Part shown: positions 12,611 through 21,973 of the stretch, one piece after another
Numbering within the stretch: the stretch's first letter is position 1
Layout: each line of letters starts with the position of its first letter
Assembly (NCBI GenBank): GCA_036971475.1
Contig: JBAIZL010000002.1
Coordinates: 45,068,512-45,132,511 of the forward strand
Source of the DNA: Prosapia bicincta
Taxonomy: Eukaryota > Arthropoda > Insecta > Hemiptera > Cercopidae
Reading direction: 5' to 3'
Length of the DNA: 64,000 bases
Position numbers and translations under genes: made by a program
Notes under the pieces: generated by a model
What the model saw: only the letters and a program-made list of their open reading frames with translations
The model's database searches: none
Told to the model about the DNA's origin: nothing

Positions 12611-13232
12611 CTACCCTAAATACATCAATAAATCGTCTAACACATCAATATCCATTAGAGATTCTGTCTGTATGTCCGATAAATCTATAGGGCCTAGGTC
12701 AAAGGGGAGCATCTCTATATCGTCTGCATCAGGCAGGGATGATGTAGCAGAGGACGTGGAGGTATCGACCAGCATCTCTATGTCATCTGCATCTGGCAGG
12801 GATGATGTAGCAGAGGACGTGGTGGTATCGACCAGCATCTCTATATCATCTGCACAGGGCTGGGAAGATGTAGCAGAGGACGAAGAGGTAGTGTCGGAGG
12901 ACTGGGAGGAGGTCATGGGCGCAGCCGGTAGTTGTACAGGTACAACAAAAAAAACGTCTCCCTTTACTCCTGTAAGACGTTCCAACAGCAGGTATAACGA
13001 GCTGAAAAGCTAGGCCCACCTCTATTGCACCTCCGGCATATTTATCCCGCAGTTGCTGCCGAATATCGCTAAAAAACAAGAACGAAACAATATAGCAACA
13101 ATAACAGATGATATAAATTAATGTATAATATTATAAAGACAAAGAATACAACACCGACCTCCTGACTGCTGACATCAGGTTATCCAAACAGTTGTCGATC
13201 ATGAGCCACTCATCATTACTTGGTCTGAACAT
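12611..13232 (-). CDS. Acidic repeat protein, transactivation-domain-like, probably spliced
   Basis: The 3' part (12611-12985) encodes three tandem copies of a ~20-residue unit, Ser/Thr-rich with the acidic-hydrophobic core DDIEML. It ends in an Asp/Leu-rich tail (DIDVLDDLLMYLG). Alternating acid and bulky hydrophobics in a Ser-rich context resemble acidic transactivation domains. That ORF has no ATG at its start. Upstream, an ATG at 13230-13232 opens a frame that can be spliced across a 90-nt GT-AG intron (13069-13158) into a second frame through about 12955. That frame meets the acidic frame at a run of eight A/T bases (12947-12954), so a one-base length change or slippage would join them. 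I infer a single gene, broken or mis-assembled at the homopolymer. Function (regulator of element transcription) is inference from composition only. Confidence 0.5.
12723..12892. repeat. ~60-bp tandem coding repeat, three copies
   Basis: Three in-frame copies of a ~60-bp unit ('atctctatatcgtctgcatc...' and variants at 12712, 12775 and 12838) encode the repeated DDIEML segment of the acidic protein on the minus strand. The period is a multiple of three, so the frame is kept. Confidence 0.85.
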
Positions 13233-13543
13233 GGTGTATAGAATACGCTACAACGAAAACCAACTGGAATCGACAATTCACTCAACCACCAACTCTGAAT
13301 GACAATAGATGTCTGAAAAAGGAAATCCGGGTAGGAAAGGTTTCCAGGAAATTAACGGTAGGACATCCGTCGATACACACATCCAGTGACAAAATCACCG
13401 GGCTGATAACATCTGCTCTTAGAAACCACCTACCGCAAACAAACAGAAAAAGAGTTTCCGTAAAGACACATATCGCATCCTGTACTGGTCACTTTAAAAA
13501 ACCACGTCCTAAAAGCAAATCACAGGGCATGACTAAACATCTT
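13233..13543. other. Divergent intergenic region
   Basis: About 310 bp between the start of the minus-strand acidic-protein gene and the plus-strand 319-aa gene. The two genes are transcribed away from each other, so this probably holds both promoters. Confidence 0.4.
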
Positions 13544-13551
13544 TATAAAAG
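13544..13551 (+). promoter_or_regulatory. TATA box candidate for the 319-aa gene
   Basis: TATAAAAG lies 36 bp upstream of the first ATG (13587). It would direct a start near 13572, giving a very short leader. The position and match are good, but no initiator can be confirmed. Confidence 0.45.
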
Positions 13552-13586
13552 ACACTCTCATTAGTTTACCCCAGGTTAGTGTGAAA

Positions 13587-14546
13587 ATGTTAGACATGTA
13601 TAGTGAAATAGATCTGAGTTATTTAGGGTGTTGTAGAGGAGGACTTAAGGTGCATAGACGTAAGTTGGACACTGTAATTAGTGGGTGTATATATTTAGAT
13701 ATAATTTTGCTAGTTTTAAGATATATAATATATAGTGTTCTAGGTAGATTTAGTAACAACTTTATGAATATCAATCAAACAAGTGAAATCGTTCAGTTTA
13801 TAAGATCCGGCGAATGCCAAGATTTAGACACATTTAGAAAACTACTAACCGGGTATTATAAATTGAAAAGATGCGAACTGTTTGATAGATGTTCATTCTG
13901 TCATAAATATAAATTTCAAAACAGATATATTAATTACAAACACATTAACTCATCCGAAAATCAAGATCACTATTTCAAGTATATAAATTCTAAATTGAGG
14001 GAGGGCGGTTATTTAAAGAAAGTTTTTCTACAAAATTGGGAGCATATAGTATATACCATCCTCGTAAAGATCGAATACGAATTGAGGTTGGAGTATTCAA
14101 AAATTTTCAAACTGGACGACCTTCAACATTACTATTATAATATGAAATTGTTGAACGTTGTGAGGCCGTATATAAAAAATGAATCGAAAACCCACTTCTA
14201 TAACTCGTATCTTTACAATTATATTCTATACAGCGACCCTGACGGTATGTTCTCTGATATAGAATATAATAAAGATGCGATTATAGAAAGGTTTCATTTA
14301 TTTTTTAGAAAATGTTGTCAATTCGATGAATACTTTAATCAGTCCATTGACCTAGCTCCCCCCAACTGGTCTTGGGACAACAGCGATATCGAATCAGACG
14401 AGTATGGAATATCCTATACACTGGATGGGGAACATTTTAATAATAATATGGCTCATTACGATCTGAGGTTGAGTCGTAGGCAAGAAAGAATGGGTATATC
14501 TAATATGCATTCCGTATTGGGTAACGTCAGACTGTCAGCATATTAA
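13587..14546 (+). CDS. Unrecognised 319-aa element protein
   Basis: Uninterrupted plus-strand ORF. The first ATG is 13587; the frame is open two codons earlier but only with GTG. I recognise no family. Residues about 30-54 form a strongly hydrophobic stretch that could be a membrane segment. A cluster of three Cys with a His (about 96-106, C-x5-C-x2-C-H) could bind metal. The rest is rich in Tyr, Asn, Lys and Ile, with an acidic patch near 265-275. Base composition is much more AT-rich than the polymerase gene. The intact frame beside a decayed region suggests recent selection. No DDE, HUH, tyrosine-recombinase or jelly-roll signature can be read by eye. It is the best candidate for an unassigned mobility or structural protein. 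Confidence 0.65.
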   Translation: MLDMYSEIDLSYLGCCRGGLKVHRRKLDTVISGCIYLDIILLVLRYIIYSVLGRFSNNFMNINQTSEIVQFIRSGECQDLDTFRKLLTGYYKLKRCELFDRCSFCHKYKFQNRYINYKHINSSENQDHYFKYINSKLREGGYLKKVFLQNWEHIVYTILVKIEYELRLEYSKIFKLDDLQHYYYNMKLLNVVRPYIKNESKTHFYNSYLYNYILYSDPDGMFSDIEYNKDAIIERFHLFFRKCCQFDEYFNQSIDLAPPNWSWDNSDIESDEYGISYTLDGEHFNNNMAHYDLRLSRRQERMGISNMHSVLGNVRLSAY

Positions 14547-15237
14547 TGTGCCATAATATTATTAGGAGTAGTACCGTTATATTTATGACAACCACCGAAT
14601 GAATAGGTCGTTTGAGAAATAGACCATTTCCAATAGTCTAGCGCTCTATTCCAAATTTTAGTAACATGTCAGTGCCAAATCTATTAATCCATTCAAAATT
14701 ACATAATGTAAAAATTATCCAGAGATGTAGTGTATCACAAACGATCTATCCATTCGGTATTTAACATAGATGTATCATAGATTATTGTAATGTAATATAG
14801 TTATAATAGGGTTTAATGCATAGGCCGTGTGAGAAACAATCCCTCTGTCCGTAGAGAACCGTCTTTATGGGGGAAAAGCGGTTAACGTTAATATCTAACG
14901 CCATATTCCAAATTAATTAACATGTCTGCACAGTTGTAAGACAGACTCATTTCTATTCAATTTCACTATCATATTTATACATACTGAAAACTATACGGAG
15001 ATGTGTTGGTTCTCAGACTGTCTATACACGTGATATTGTAGAATTGTATAAATTTTAACATTCGACATAGGTAATAACAATTGTATATCATTGTATAAAA
15101 ACCAAGCCATTAGCGGGGAAACGGGAAATGAGAAGGAGAGAAAAAGACTAGAATACATCCGAGGCAACCGCAGCCGTGACACCGCTTGTATTTAGCAAAT
15201 GAACACTGTAATAGAGGCTAACACCATACTATATATT
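14547..15237. other. Gene-free element interior with a diverged direct repeat
   Basis: No ORF of note. Two diverged copies of a ~200-bp segment occur near 14600-14760 and 14817-15005, sharing 'tgagaaa...', 'attccaaatt' + 'acatgtc' and '(c/g)gagatgt'. This may be a decayed duplication. Confidence 0.4.
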
Positions 15238-15517
15238 GAAATTGTGACTACAGAACTGTATTTCCATTATTAATGAACAGTGTAAGCAAGGTCTAGTTTG
15301 ACATAAATATGGTAAAATCATGTGAAATTGTGACTACAGAACTGTATCTCTGTTATTAATGAACAGTGTAAGCAAGGTCTAGTTTGACATAAATATGGTA
15401 AAATCATGTGAAATTGTGACTACAGAACTGTATTTCGGTTATTAATGAACAGTGTAAGCAAGGTCTAGTTTGACATAAATATGGTAAAATCATGTGAAAT
15501 TGTGACTACAGAACTGC
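15238..15517 (+). repeat. 86-bp tandem repeat, ~3.2 copies
   Basis: Units start at 15238, 15324, 15410 and 15496 (last partial, ~21 bp). Each begins 'gaaattgtgactacagaac' and contains 'aagcaaggtctagtttgac'. Units differ at only a few positions, mainly just after 'ctgtat(t/c)tc'. It lies in the non-coding interior of the Polinton-like element. Confidence 0.95.
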
Positions 15518-16815
15518 TCGTAATTAGCAAATGAGGACCAAATATATCAGAGGTGTGAAGTACGGCCATCTACCAGAACATCTACCCAGTAAATCTAACC
15601 AGGAACGACCCAAGCAGATGGTTCTTTCTCTCTCTCTTTCTCATTATAAATATGTTGAAAATACGTTTCGGGGAAAATGTCGGTCATTAAATTCACACAT
15701 ATGATATGAATATATATGCAATGGCTTAGTTTATAGCGTAACCTAGAGAGGTAATGTTTGTATATAATATAGCCAAAATATAGATAATTATATTCTTCTT
15801 GTTTTGTAAAAACACAATTAATCTCTAGGGCCACAGCAATGCTGATTCTGTAACGTCCAAATCTATTACTTGCCTTAAAAAACATGTATAACAATTATGT
15901 CATATGGGGTTTCTTGTTTTGTAAAACAATAAATCTATAGGGCTATGCTGAATCTGTAAGGTCTAATTGGAAAAATGTAAAACAATCAACTAGAATAAGG
16001 GTAATATAAGACAGGTGTAGCTTTGATAAATAGTGTTTTGATAAGATCGTAAAATGTACAATAACTATGAGAGGTCACAAAAGCCATATGTTAAAAGGTT
16101 CTGACGCAATGTAGAGAGAGTATCTGGAAATACTCATCACTAAAAAAAAAAAATAGATAGAATTGTCATCTGAAATTAATGTTCTCGAATCTGACACCAA
16201 AAATAAAGCGTGTTAAACTTACAAATCGTAGTACGATACAATTTATTAACCATTGACTCTAAATGTAAGTCGTTCGCAGTGCAGGTTGCCTTCTACCTGT
16301 CTAGGGTGTGCATTGAACCATCAAGAGTACAGACATTCGCTACGCTAAGAGTCTAATGCAGTGTGTTCCTTCAAGCGACTATGTTTACATGTGCTTGCAC
16401 TTAATGCAAAGGTCAACACAGGATAAGGTAATTAGTAATAGTCATTTGACAATAGAAAGGTATAATTACAATAACATTATGATCTGAACAATGTACAAAA
16501 CTAAACATTCAATCTTAAATCTAATTACAATTGCTTTATACACAATTAAAAAAGTTTAGACATATCTAGGTAATTAATACATCAACTATAGACACTAGCT
16601 TAGACATATCTCATAAATATTCCAATCACATGGCATAATTTAGGCTAAATACAATTCATGTCATAGGTCTAATGCTAAATCTAACAAAAATATAAACTGA
16701 TTAGGGCAAAACACAGCAAAGTCATTGTTAGTATTCCCAGGCCTCTGTAAAGTCTAAATTTCTAAATCTGTATGTTTTACAATATATAACACAAAGGTTA
16801 TTGCAATAGTGTTGT
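15518..16815. other. Gene-free element interior
   Basis: AT-rich; only chance ORFs are seen. In a typical Polinton this space would hold integrase, ATPase, protease or capsid genes; no trace of them is readable. Short similar segments ('gttttgtaaaa...aat...ctatagggc' near 15800 and 15915) suggest minor local duplication. Confidence 0.45.
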
Positions 16816-17103
16816 CTATACTTTGTTCACACAAATATCCCCCGAAGGGGGAAAGGAGAGGCCCCTGCCCCGCCTACTCCACGTGACATCCTCCAAAATC
16901 AAATTGATGCCTCCGTTCAACCCTCCTGCTTGACAAGTACATTCACCCTTACGAACCTTTACTGCCACTCCAGAGGGGATGCATACAACCTTACGGGCTA
17001 CGCAGAGCCTCGCCAGTGGGCTTTCATTCGTCTCTTTCACACTACCCGACCAGCAGGAGGGTCTAAAAATTACTTTACAAAAACATTTGTGTGTGTGAAA
17101 AAA
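16816..17103 (-). CDS. Candidate ~80-95 aa ORF or exon, unrecognised
   Basis: A minus-strand frame is open from 17103 to its stop at 16816. It has no ATG. A good acceptor (TAATTTTTAG at about 17063) would start an exon covering the last ~80 codons, so it may be a terminal exon. The translated tail looks protein-like, with Cys pairs, a Gly-rich QAGGLNGGINL segment and a basic SRRGRG segment, in a locally GC-richer patch. It lies directly downstream of a duplicated polymerase-tail fragment. No family is recognised. Confidence 0.35.
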   Translation of the reverse strand, partial: FFHTHKCFCKVIFRPSCWSGSVKETNESPLARLCVARKVVCIPSGVAVKVRKGECTCQAGGLNGGINLILEDVTWSRRGRGLSFPPSGDICVNKV

Positions 17104-17105
17104 TC

Positions 17106-17175
17106 AACATTCGTCAGCTATTCATATTGTTTACTCATTCGTGGAATTTTGTAGCCATAAGTTGGTTAGTCTGAA
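17106..17175 (-). pseudogene. Duplicated fragment of the PolB C-terminal coding end
   Basis: On the minus strand this short stretch reads YGYKIPRMSK followed by a stop three codons later. It matches the last residues of the polymerase (YGYKRPRMSE, stop at 17505). The bases 'aatattcag' also precede both copies, but the ~60 bp between them in the polymerase gene are missing here. It is therefore an internally deleted partial duplicate of the gene's 3' end, ~390 bp further along. Confidence 0.65.
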
Positions 17176-17500
17176 TATTTATAGAAAACATAGCAAATCA
17201 TTGTGCATAATTAATACTTATATATAATCTAGTTGAATATTTATACAATACACAGATAATCATTATGCATAATTAATACATATATAATCTAGTTGATGCT
17301 TAACAGACTGTTTATACAATATATAGATAATCATTATTATTATGTTTACCTAATCACTGGACAGTAATCAATGTGAATAAATAATACCTATATATAATCT
17401 AGCTTTTGTTAGGTTGAATTACAATATGTTTATCTAACCACATTACAGAATTAATACAAATTAATCTATTAGCGTTTGTCAAGTTGAATATTTACAGTGC
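17176..17500. repeat. Degenerate ~70-80-bp AT-rich repeats downstream of PolB
   Basis: Several imperfect units share '(g)ttgaatatttata', 'agataatcattatgcataat' and 'tatataatctag'. They lie between the polymerase stop and its duplicated tail, suggesting that repeated local duplication produced both. Confidence 0.65.
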
Positions 17501-17504
17501 GTGG

Positions 17505-20500
17505 CTATTCGCTCATGCGTGGACGTTTGTAACCGTAGGGCAGTGTGTTGTATCCGTCGTCCTCGTCCAATTTCCTCTTTGCACCCGTTAACCTGAATAT
17601 TTTACTTTCAGACGTGGTGATGACGTCACGATCTTCTGTGCGGCGTATCCTATCACTGGTGGTTACTATAGGATCGCTACCCTCCAAAACCATCCGTTTC
17701 ATCGATTCAAAATTGACCGAGGCTGATGTGCCAAGATTGAGAGTCAATCCTTTGACCTTGCACACGGTCACGTGTTTGTTTTTATTTGTAGACCAGACTT
17801 TGTAGGCGTAGACTTTAGGACCTCCAGAGACGAATTCGGTGATGTAGGAACCATGGCCGTATTCCGAGAGCTCGTCAGTCATCTGGCCTAAATAATCTCC
17901 AGTCACCATTCTTGGCAAACCGTCCCTATGAAGGTATACCACGCTGTCTGTATCCTTGTAGATAAGTTGAGGGCCGAGAGCGTCCATATATTCGTACAGC
18001 TTTAACCGGGCGTGGGCGGTGGTGTAGACGGCCAGCACAACGTTGACAGTGGGTACTATTTCGCAAACGTCATCCGAAAACTGCCAATTCACAACCAATA
18101 CGTCTTCGTTTACTTCCTGAATGTGGTTGACGTCAATGGAGGGGCTCTGCAGCATTTTAAACAATTCCTGAGGCTCCCTGATAATCGCCGTTTTAGTCTG
18201 ATTCTCCCTCTGTCCAAATTTTCCCCAAAACGAGTTCAACATTAGTTTGGCCAGTGAGCGGGATCCTTCGTTTTTGGCGATCTTTGATTGGTCCAAACGG
18301 ACACCCTCGTTGATGTAATAATCCTCCACATACTTGGCCTTGTCCTCTTCAGTTTTACATCAGCCGGGGTAGCCTGACGCTTCCTGTTTCATCTTTAGAA
18401 ATTTATTGATAAAATCCTTAAACAGGCCGTCGTTCCCTGAAGCCATCTCGTACTGCCACATCTCGTGCATTTCCACAACAACATAGCCCTTCTCTACGGC
18501 CTTGCGTATCTCGTCCATGGTCCATGTGCCCGTCAGAGCCCGCTCGTCCACCGTATGATCGCAATCGCCAGGATTGAGAGTTTCGCCGCATGTCCGACAT
18601 AGTACAAACATCAACTTGTTATTCATCTTTAGCGGCAATACTGGGTGGTAGAGCGATGTAGGCGGCCGAATTGTGCACTTGAGCAACCCTTCGGCACTCA
18701 TCCCCAGTTTCCTGCATTCGTCGTTGCCGACGGCCAGCTTTGGATGTCCAACCGGGTATTTTCCATACTTGCATACCCACGGGTAGAGGGAACACACGTC
18801 GGCGTACTGGATGGTTTCGTCCTCTTTAGCGGCGCAGTAGGTCTTTATATTTCCAGTCCTGCCGCCGAAGAATGCGTGGCGGGGGTTGAGAGGCGCTGCG
18901 TTGAGGACAGGGTGGTTGTCGAGGTAATCCATGGACTTGTCGTTTTTCTTCTGCTGCCTAAATACACACTCCCACATCTCGACGACCTGGTAGCCGGCCT
19001 GTGAGATTTTAGCGTTCTTGGCCTTTGTCCTTTCGAAGCGTGCGTTGTGCGTGTCCGCCGGATCGTCCTCCAGAGCATCGTCACGTCCGTTGGGGAAGCA
19101 CTTGGGGCAGCCGTGGAACCAGCATCCTTGGAACTCGTACACCGTATTTGTCTCTGTGCACAGCCCGTCGACCTTTAGGCCGTCGACCTTCATCTCTCGG
19201 CCGTTACCTGCATGACTTATTCGCAGGTTGCCCTCTGTTTCGAGCCACAACAACCATTGCAGAGCAATATACGATTGTTTATCGGCCAGGCGGTAGCCAG
19301 CCTTCGGTAGTATGGCTATGGTGTTTGGTTTCAGAAAGTTTCTTCTAAACGCCAGGTTACATGCGCTGGCGATAGTCACCGCCTCCAGAAACGGATCGAC
19401 ATTGCACTCTTGTAGGAAACATGCCCTGAATTTCAGGCACGCCTGTGCCAGGATCTCCACGTCCGATAGGCAGTACTCGAATATCTCCTTTTGAAAGTCA
19501 AAGACGTACTCGTTGCGCACCTGCTCGTCGTACCATCGTGAGAACTCTTCGTGATTCTTGTCAAACATAGAGTCGGGACAATAGTACTCCTTGGCTGGCA
19601 TGGGGCCTACATACGCTTGGTTTGCCAGGGTGTTGAAAAGGTGCGGAAAATATCCCTTCTTCTTTTCCGGAGGCAGATCGAAAGCTTTAGGCAGCTTTGA
19701 TAGAGCCATAGGCATGTAGTTGAGAGAGTCGATGAACTTTGTGTTATCAATCTCCATGAGGATGACCTTGGTGCCTCGCATAATCAGGTCGGGTGTAAAT
19801 TGTGTCTCTTCTATTACGTACTTTAGGATAAACTGGAAGTCAAAGGCCTGGCCGTTGTGAGCGATAACAATCACCTTTTTGTACGCCTTTCGCACTTCTA
19901 TTAGGTACGCCATGAACCCGTTGACGGGATCCTCTCTGAACACTCTGGTTCTATCCGTGCACTGTAGGCAGGCGCCGCCTTCCTTCATACACATCCAACA
20001 GTATTGCTGGGATACGCACAGGTTGACTCGATGCACACGAGCGTCGTTAATAACTTCGTCTTGTCGAGTTTCAAGATCAAAGAAGACAAACAGGAAGTTG
20101 GTTGATTGCGGGCGACGTGTATCAATTCTCATGTAGCACAGATGGCCTGCAGGCATGTAATCCTTACACACTTTACAATAGTTCTCGCCGCACACGTGAG
20201 GGGCTTTTCTACCCTTCTTTAGAATGTATCTATTACATTCTGGGCACTTTCTTATAGCCCGGCATACGCTTTTCATGTGCGCCTTAAAACAGGCTCTATT
20301 TTGAAATTGTCTATTGCAGTCGCAGCACAGGATGCCGTCGTCTTCAAGCACACATGGCGGGGTCCTCTTGCATGAGTTGCATTGGGCTGAGCATCTATGG
20401 CACATGCGATCGTCGTATGGTACATGACACAATTCGCAATAGTAACTACAAGCGAACGCACCTGTCAGGCTTGTAACAACATTATAGTGGTTGGCGTGAT

Positions 20501-21257
20501 ATAACAAGTTTAACTTATGCTTGGGATTCTGAACGTCGCCTTCAAAGTAGATATCACGACCTTTGCTGCCGTAATTGTAGACGGTGATTTTATAATCGGC
20601 GAGTAAGTCTTGAAACTGTTGCAGCTCTCGAATGCCTGCACCGCCGTCTCCTATCTGCACCCCTGCGTCCGTCATTAGCTGGTTTGCTCTGTTGGTTTGA
20701 CGTTTGCATCTGTCCCTACACACAAGCTTGTACTCTGGGTCTCTTGACGCATGCGCTATAGCTACAACCAGAGCACGGGGTAAACAGAGGTTGTCTGTGT
20801 TTTTAATCGTAACAATTCCTCTTCTTCGGTGCGATTCTTCTATGAAGTTATTATACATTCCGGGTCTTACACGACTGCGCCCTCGCCCTACAGGTACTTT
20901 GACCTTGGTACAGGTCACTCTGAAGGTGTCGTCGGCTTTAAATGTATTTGCATTGCTCTGGATTATTGAGCCGAGGATGTTAAACAAGGCGTCCACAGTT
21001 GTCGCAGAGGCAGCTCTAAATGCAATATATCCAGGGGCGTGGTTTCGGAGATTTAGGCTCTGCATGGTGAAGCCCAGTTGTATGTCTTCGGTAGCGTTGT
21101 TCTTCATCGTCTCTAGGATTTCCTCTAGCCCTCGTCTCACCCACATCAGCTCGTTTTCCGTGGCTGGTACGGGGTTAAAGTTGAATGTCACTCTAGTACC
21201 GTTCAAACGGAATTTCCTTACATATGTCTGTTCCGTTGATACAACACGTACGGCCAT
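17505..21257 (-). CDS. PolB: Polinton-type protein-primed family-B DNA polymerase, interrupted by one in-frame TGA
   Basis: The frame starts at ATG 21257 (context AAAATGG; the frame is open six codons earlier but only from GTG) and is 1,251 codons to its stop at 17505. The only break is TGA at 18360-18362 (codon 966). Domains: an N-terminal region; an OTU-like cysteine-protease-type segment (D155-x2-C158, H257); a Cys/His-rich zinc region (~270-376); 3'-5' exonuclease motifs FFDLE (D394, E396), NGQAFD (N468, D473) and YCLSD (Y595, D599); FGG (~798); motif A DVCSLYP (D820); motif B KLMLNS (K1004, N1008) and motif C DTDS (1102-1105). All catalytic residues are present. The C-terminus has basic KRK and KRPR patches that could be nuclear signals. 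The stop falls in the GYPG/CKTEED stretch, where relatives often have a Trp, so a TGG-to-TGA change is likely. It would synthesise the element's DNA from a protein primer. Confidence 0.93.
18360..18362 (-). other. Premature TGA in the PolB frame
   Basis: The upstream 965 codons and downstream 284 codons are in the same frame with no indel. Truncation here would remove polymerase motifs B and C, leaving the exonuclease and motif A. Confidence 0.9.
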
Positions 21258-21658
21258 TTTACAGATATAATTCACTATAATAGATCTTAAATTAACACAG
21301 GTATATGCTATATATTCAAATTGATTCTATGTGAAATAGTTTTGAGAAAATAACTAGAATAAGATTACTAAGATTGACAATGGTATATGTTGAACAATTT
21401 AAAATTAAATCTAGTTGTTTGATAATACTCGTATTTGCTAGATAATTATTAAAATATTGTGATTAATTTGTTTTCATAAATATTCAGATCAACAATGATA
21501 TTAGATTATACGAGTTATTCGACTCACAGGTCGCAATGAATAGCGATTGCTTTAATATAGGCTACAGATTTCCCACGAGAAAAGTAAAAACAAGATAGCT
21601 TACCAGAATGTTTCTTCTTCCAAAGCTGTATAGCAAGTATTGTTTTTCGCGATGAGAT
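21258..21658. other. Polymerase upstream region
   Basis: AT-rich region between the start of PolB and the small 88-aa ORF, both on the minus strand. It likely holds the PolB promoter; a 'tatata' sequence at 21310-21316 is a possible TATA element but cannot be assigned firmly. Confidence 0.3.
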
Positions 21659-21925
21659 TTATACTTCATAGACGCCTGCCCCTCCATACCAAATGGGATC
21701 TCCCGCCGAGATTAATTGAGATCGGTCCATCTCGAATGGACTCGTCCACCCCTCTCGAATGGACTCTTCCTCAGCTATTTGTTTACCTTTTACTAGCATG
21801 CGTAATAAATCGATACGTTTGTTGACACAATTACAATAGCCTTGTCTCACAACACGGCTGTGCGGGTTATAGCGGTCACCAGGTGTCTTTGCGGTTCTAT
21901 GCGTTATCTCTGCATGGTTGCACAT
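21659..21925 (-). CDS. Candidate 88-aa ORF next to the right TIR, unrecognised
   Basis: Minus-strand ORF with a true ATG (21923-21925), in a GC-richer patch just inside the right TIR. The translation is protein-like, with charged central residues (KGKQIAEEESIREG) and a Gly/aromatic tail, and has no known motif. Its position mirrors that of the acidic-protein gene at the other end. It could equally be chance. Confidence 0.35.
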   Translation of the reverse strand: MCNHAEITHRTAKTPGDRYNPHSRVVRQGYCNCVNKRIDLLRMLVKGKQIAEEESIREGWTSPFEMDRSQLISAGDPIWYGGAGVYEV

Positions 21926-21973
21926 GTAGGTTAGGCTTGTTCACTCAGGCTATAAGGCTTTGTTACACTGTTT

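Noticed and set aside
15238..15517. CRISPR-like array
   Set aside because: Units are contiguous 86-bp tandem copies with no short repeat plus unique spacers, in a eukaryotic element.
18418..21270. Several 60-190-codon ORFs opposite to or out of frame with PolB
   Set aside because: Shadow frames of the GC-richer polymerase gene; none shows its own family motif.
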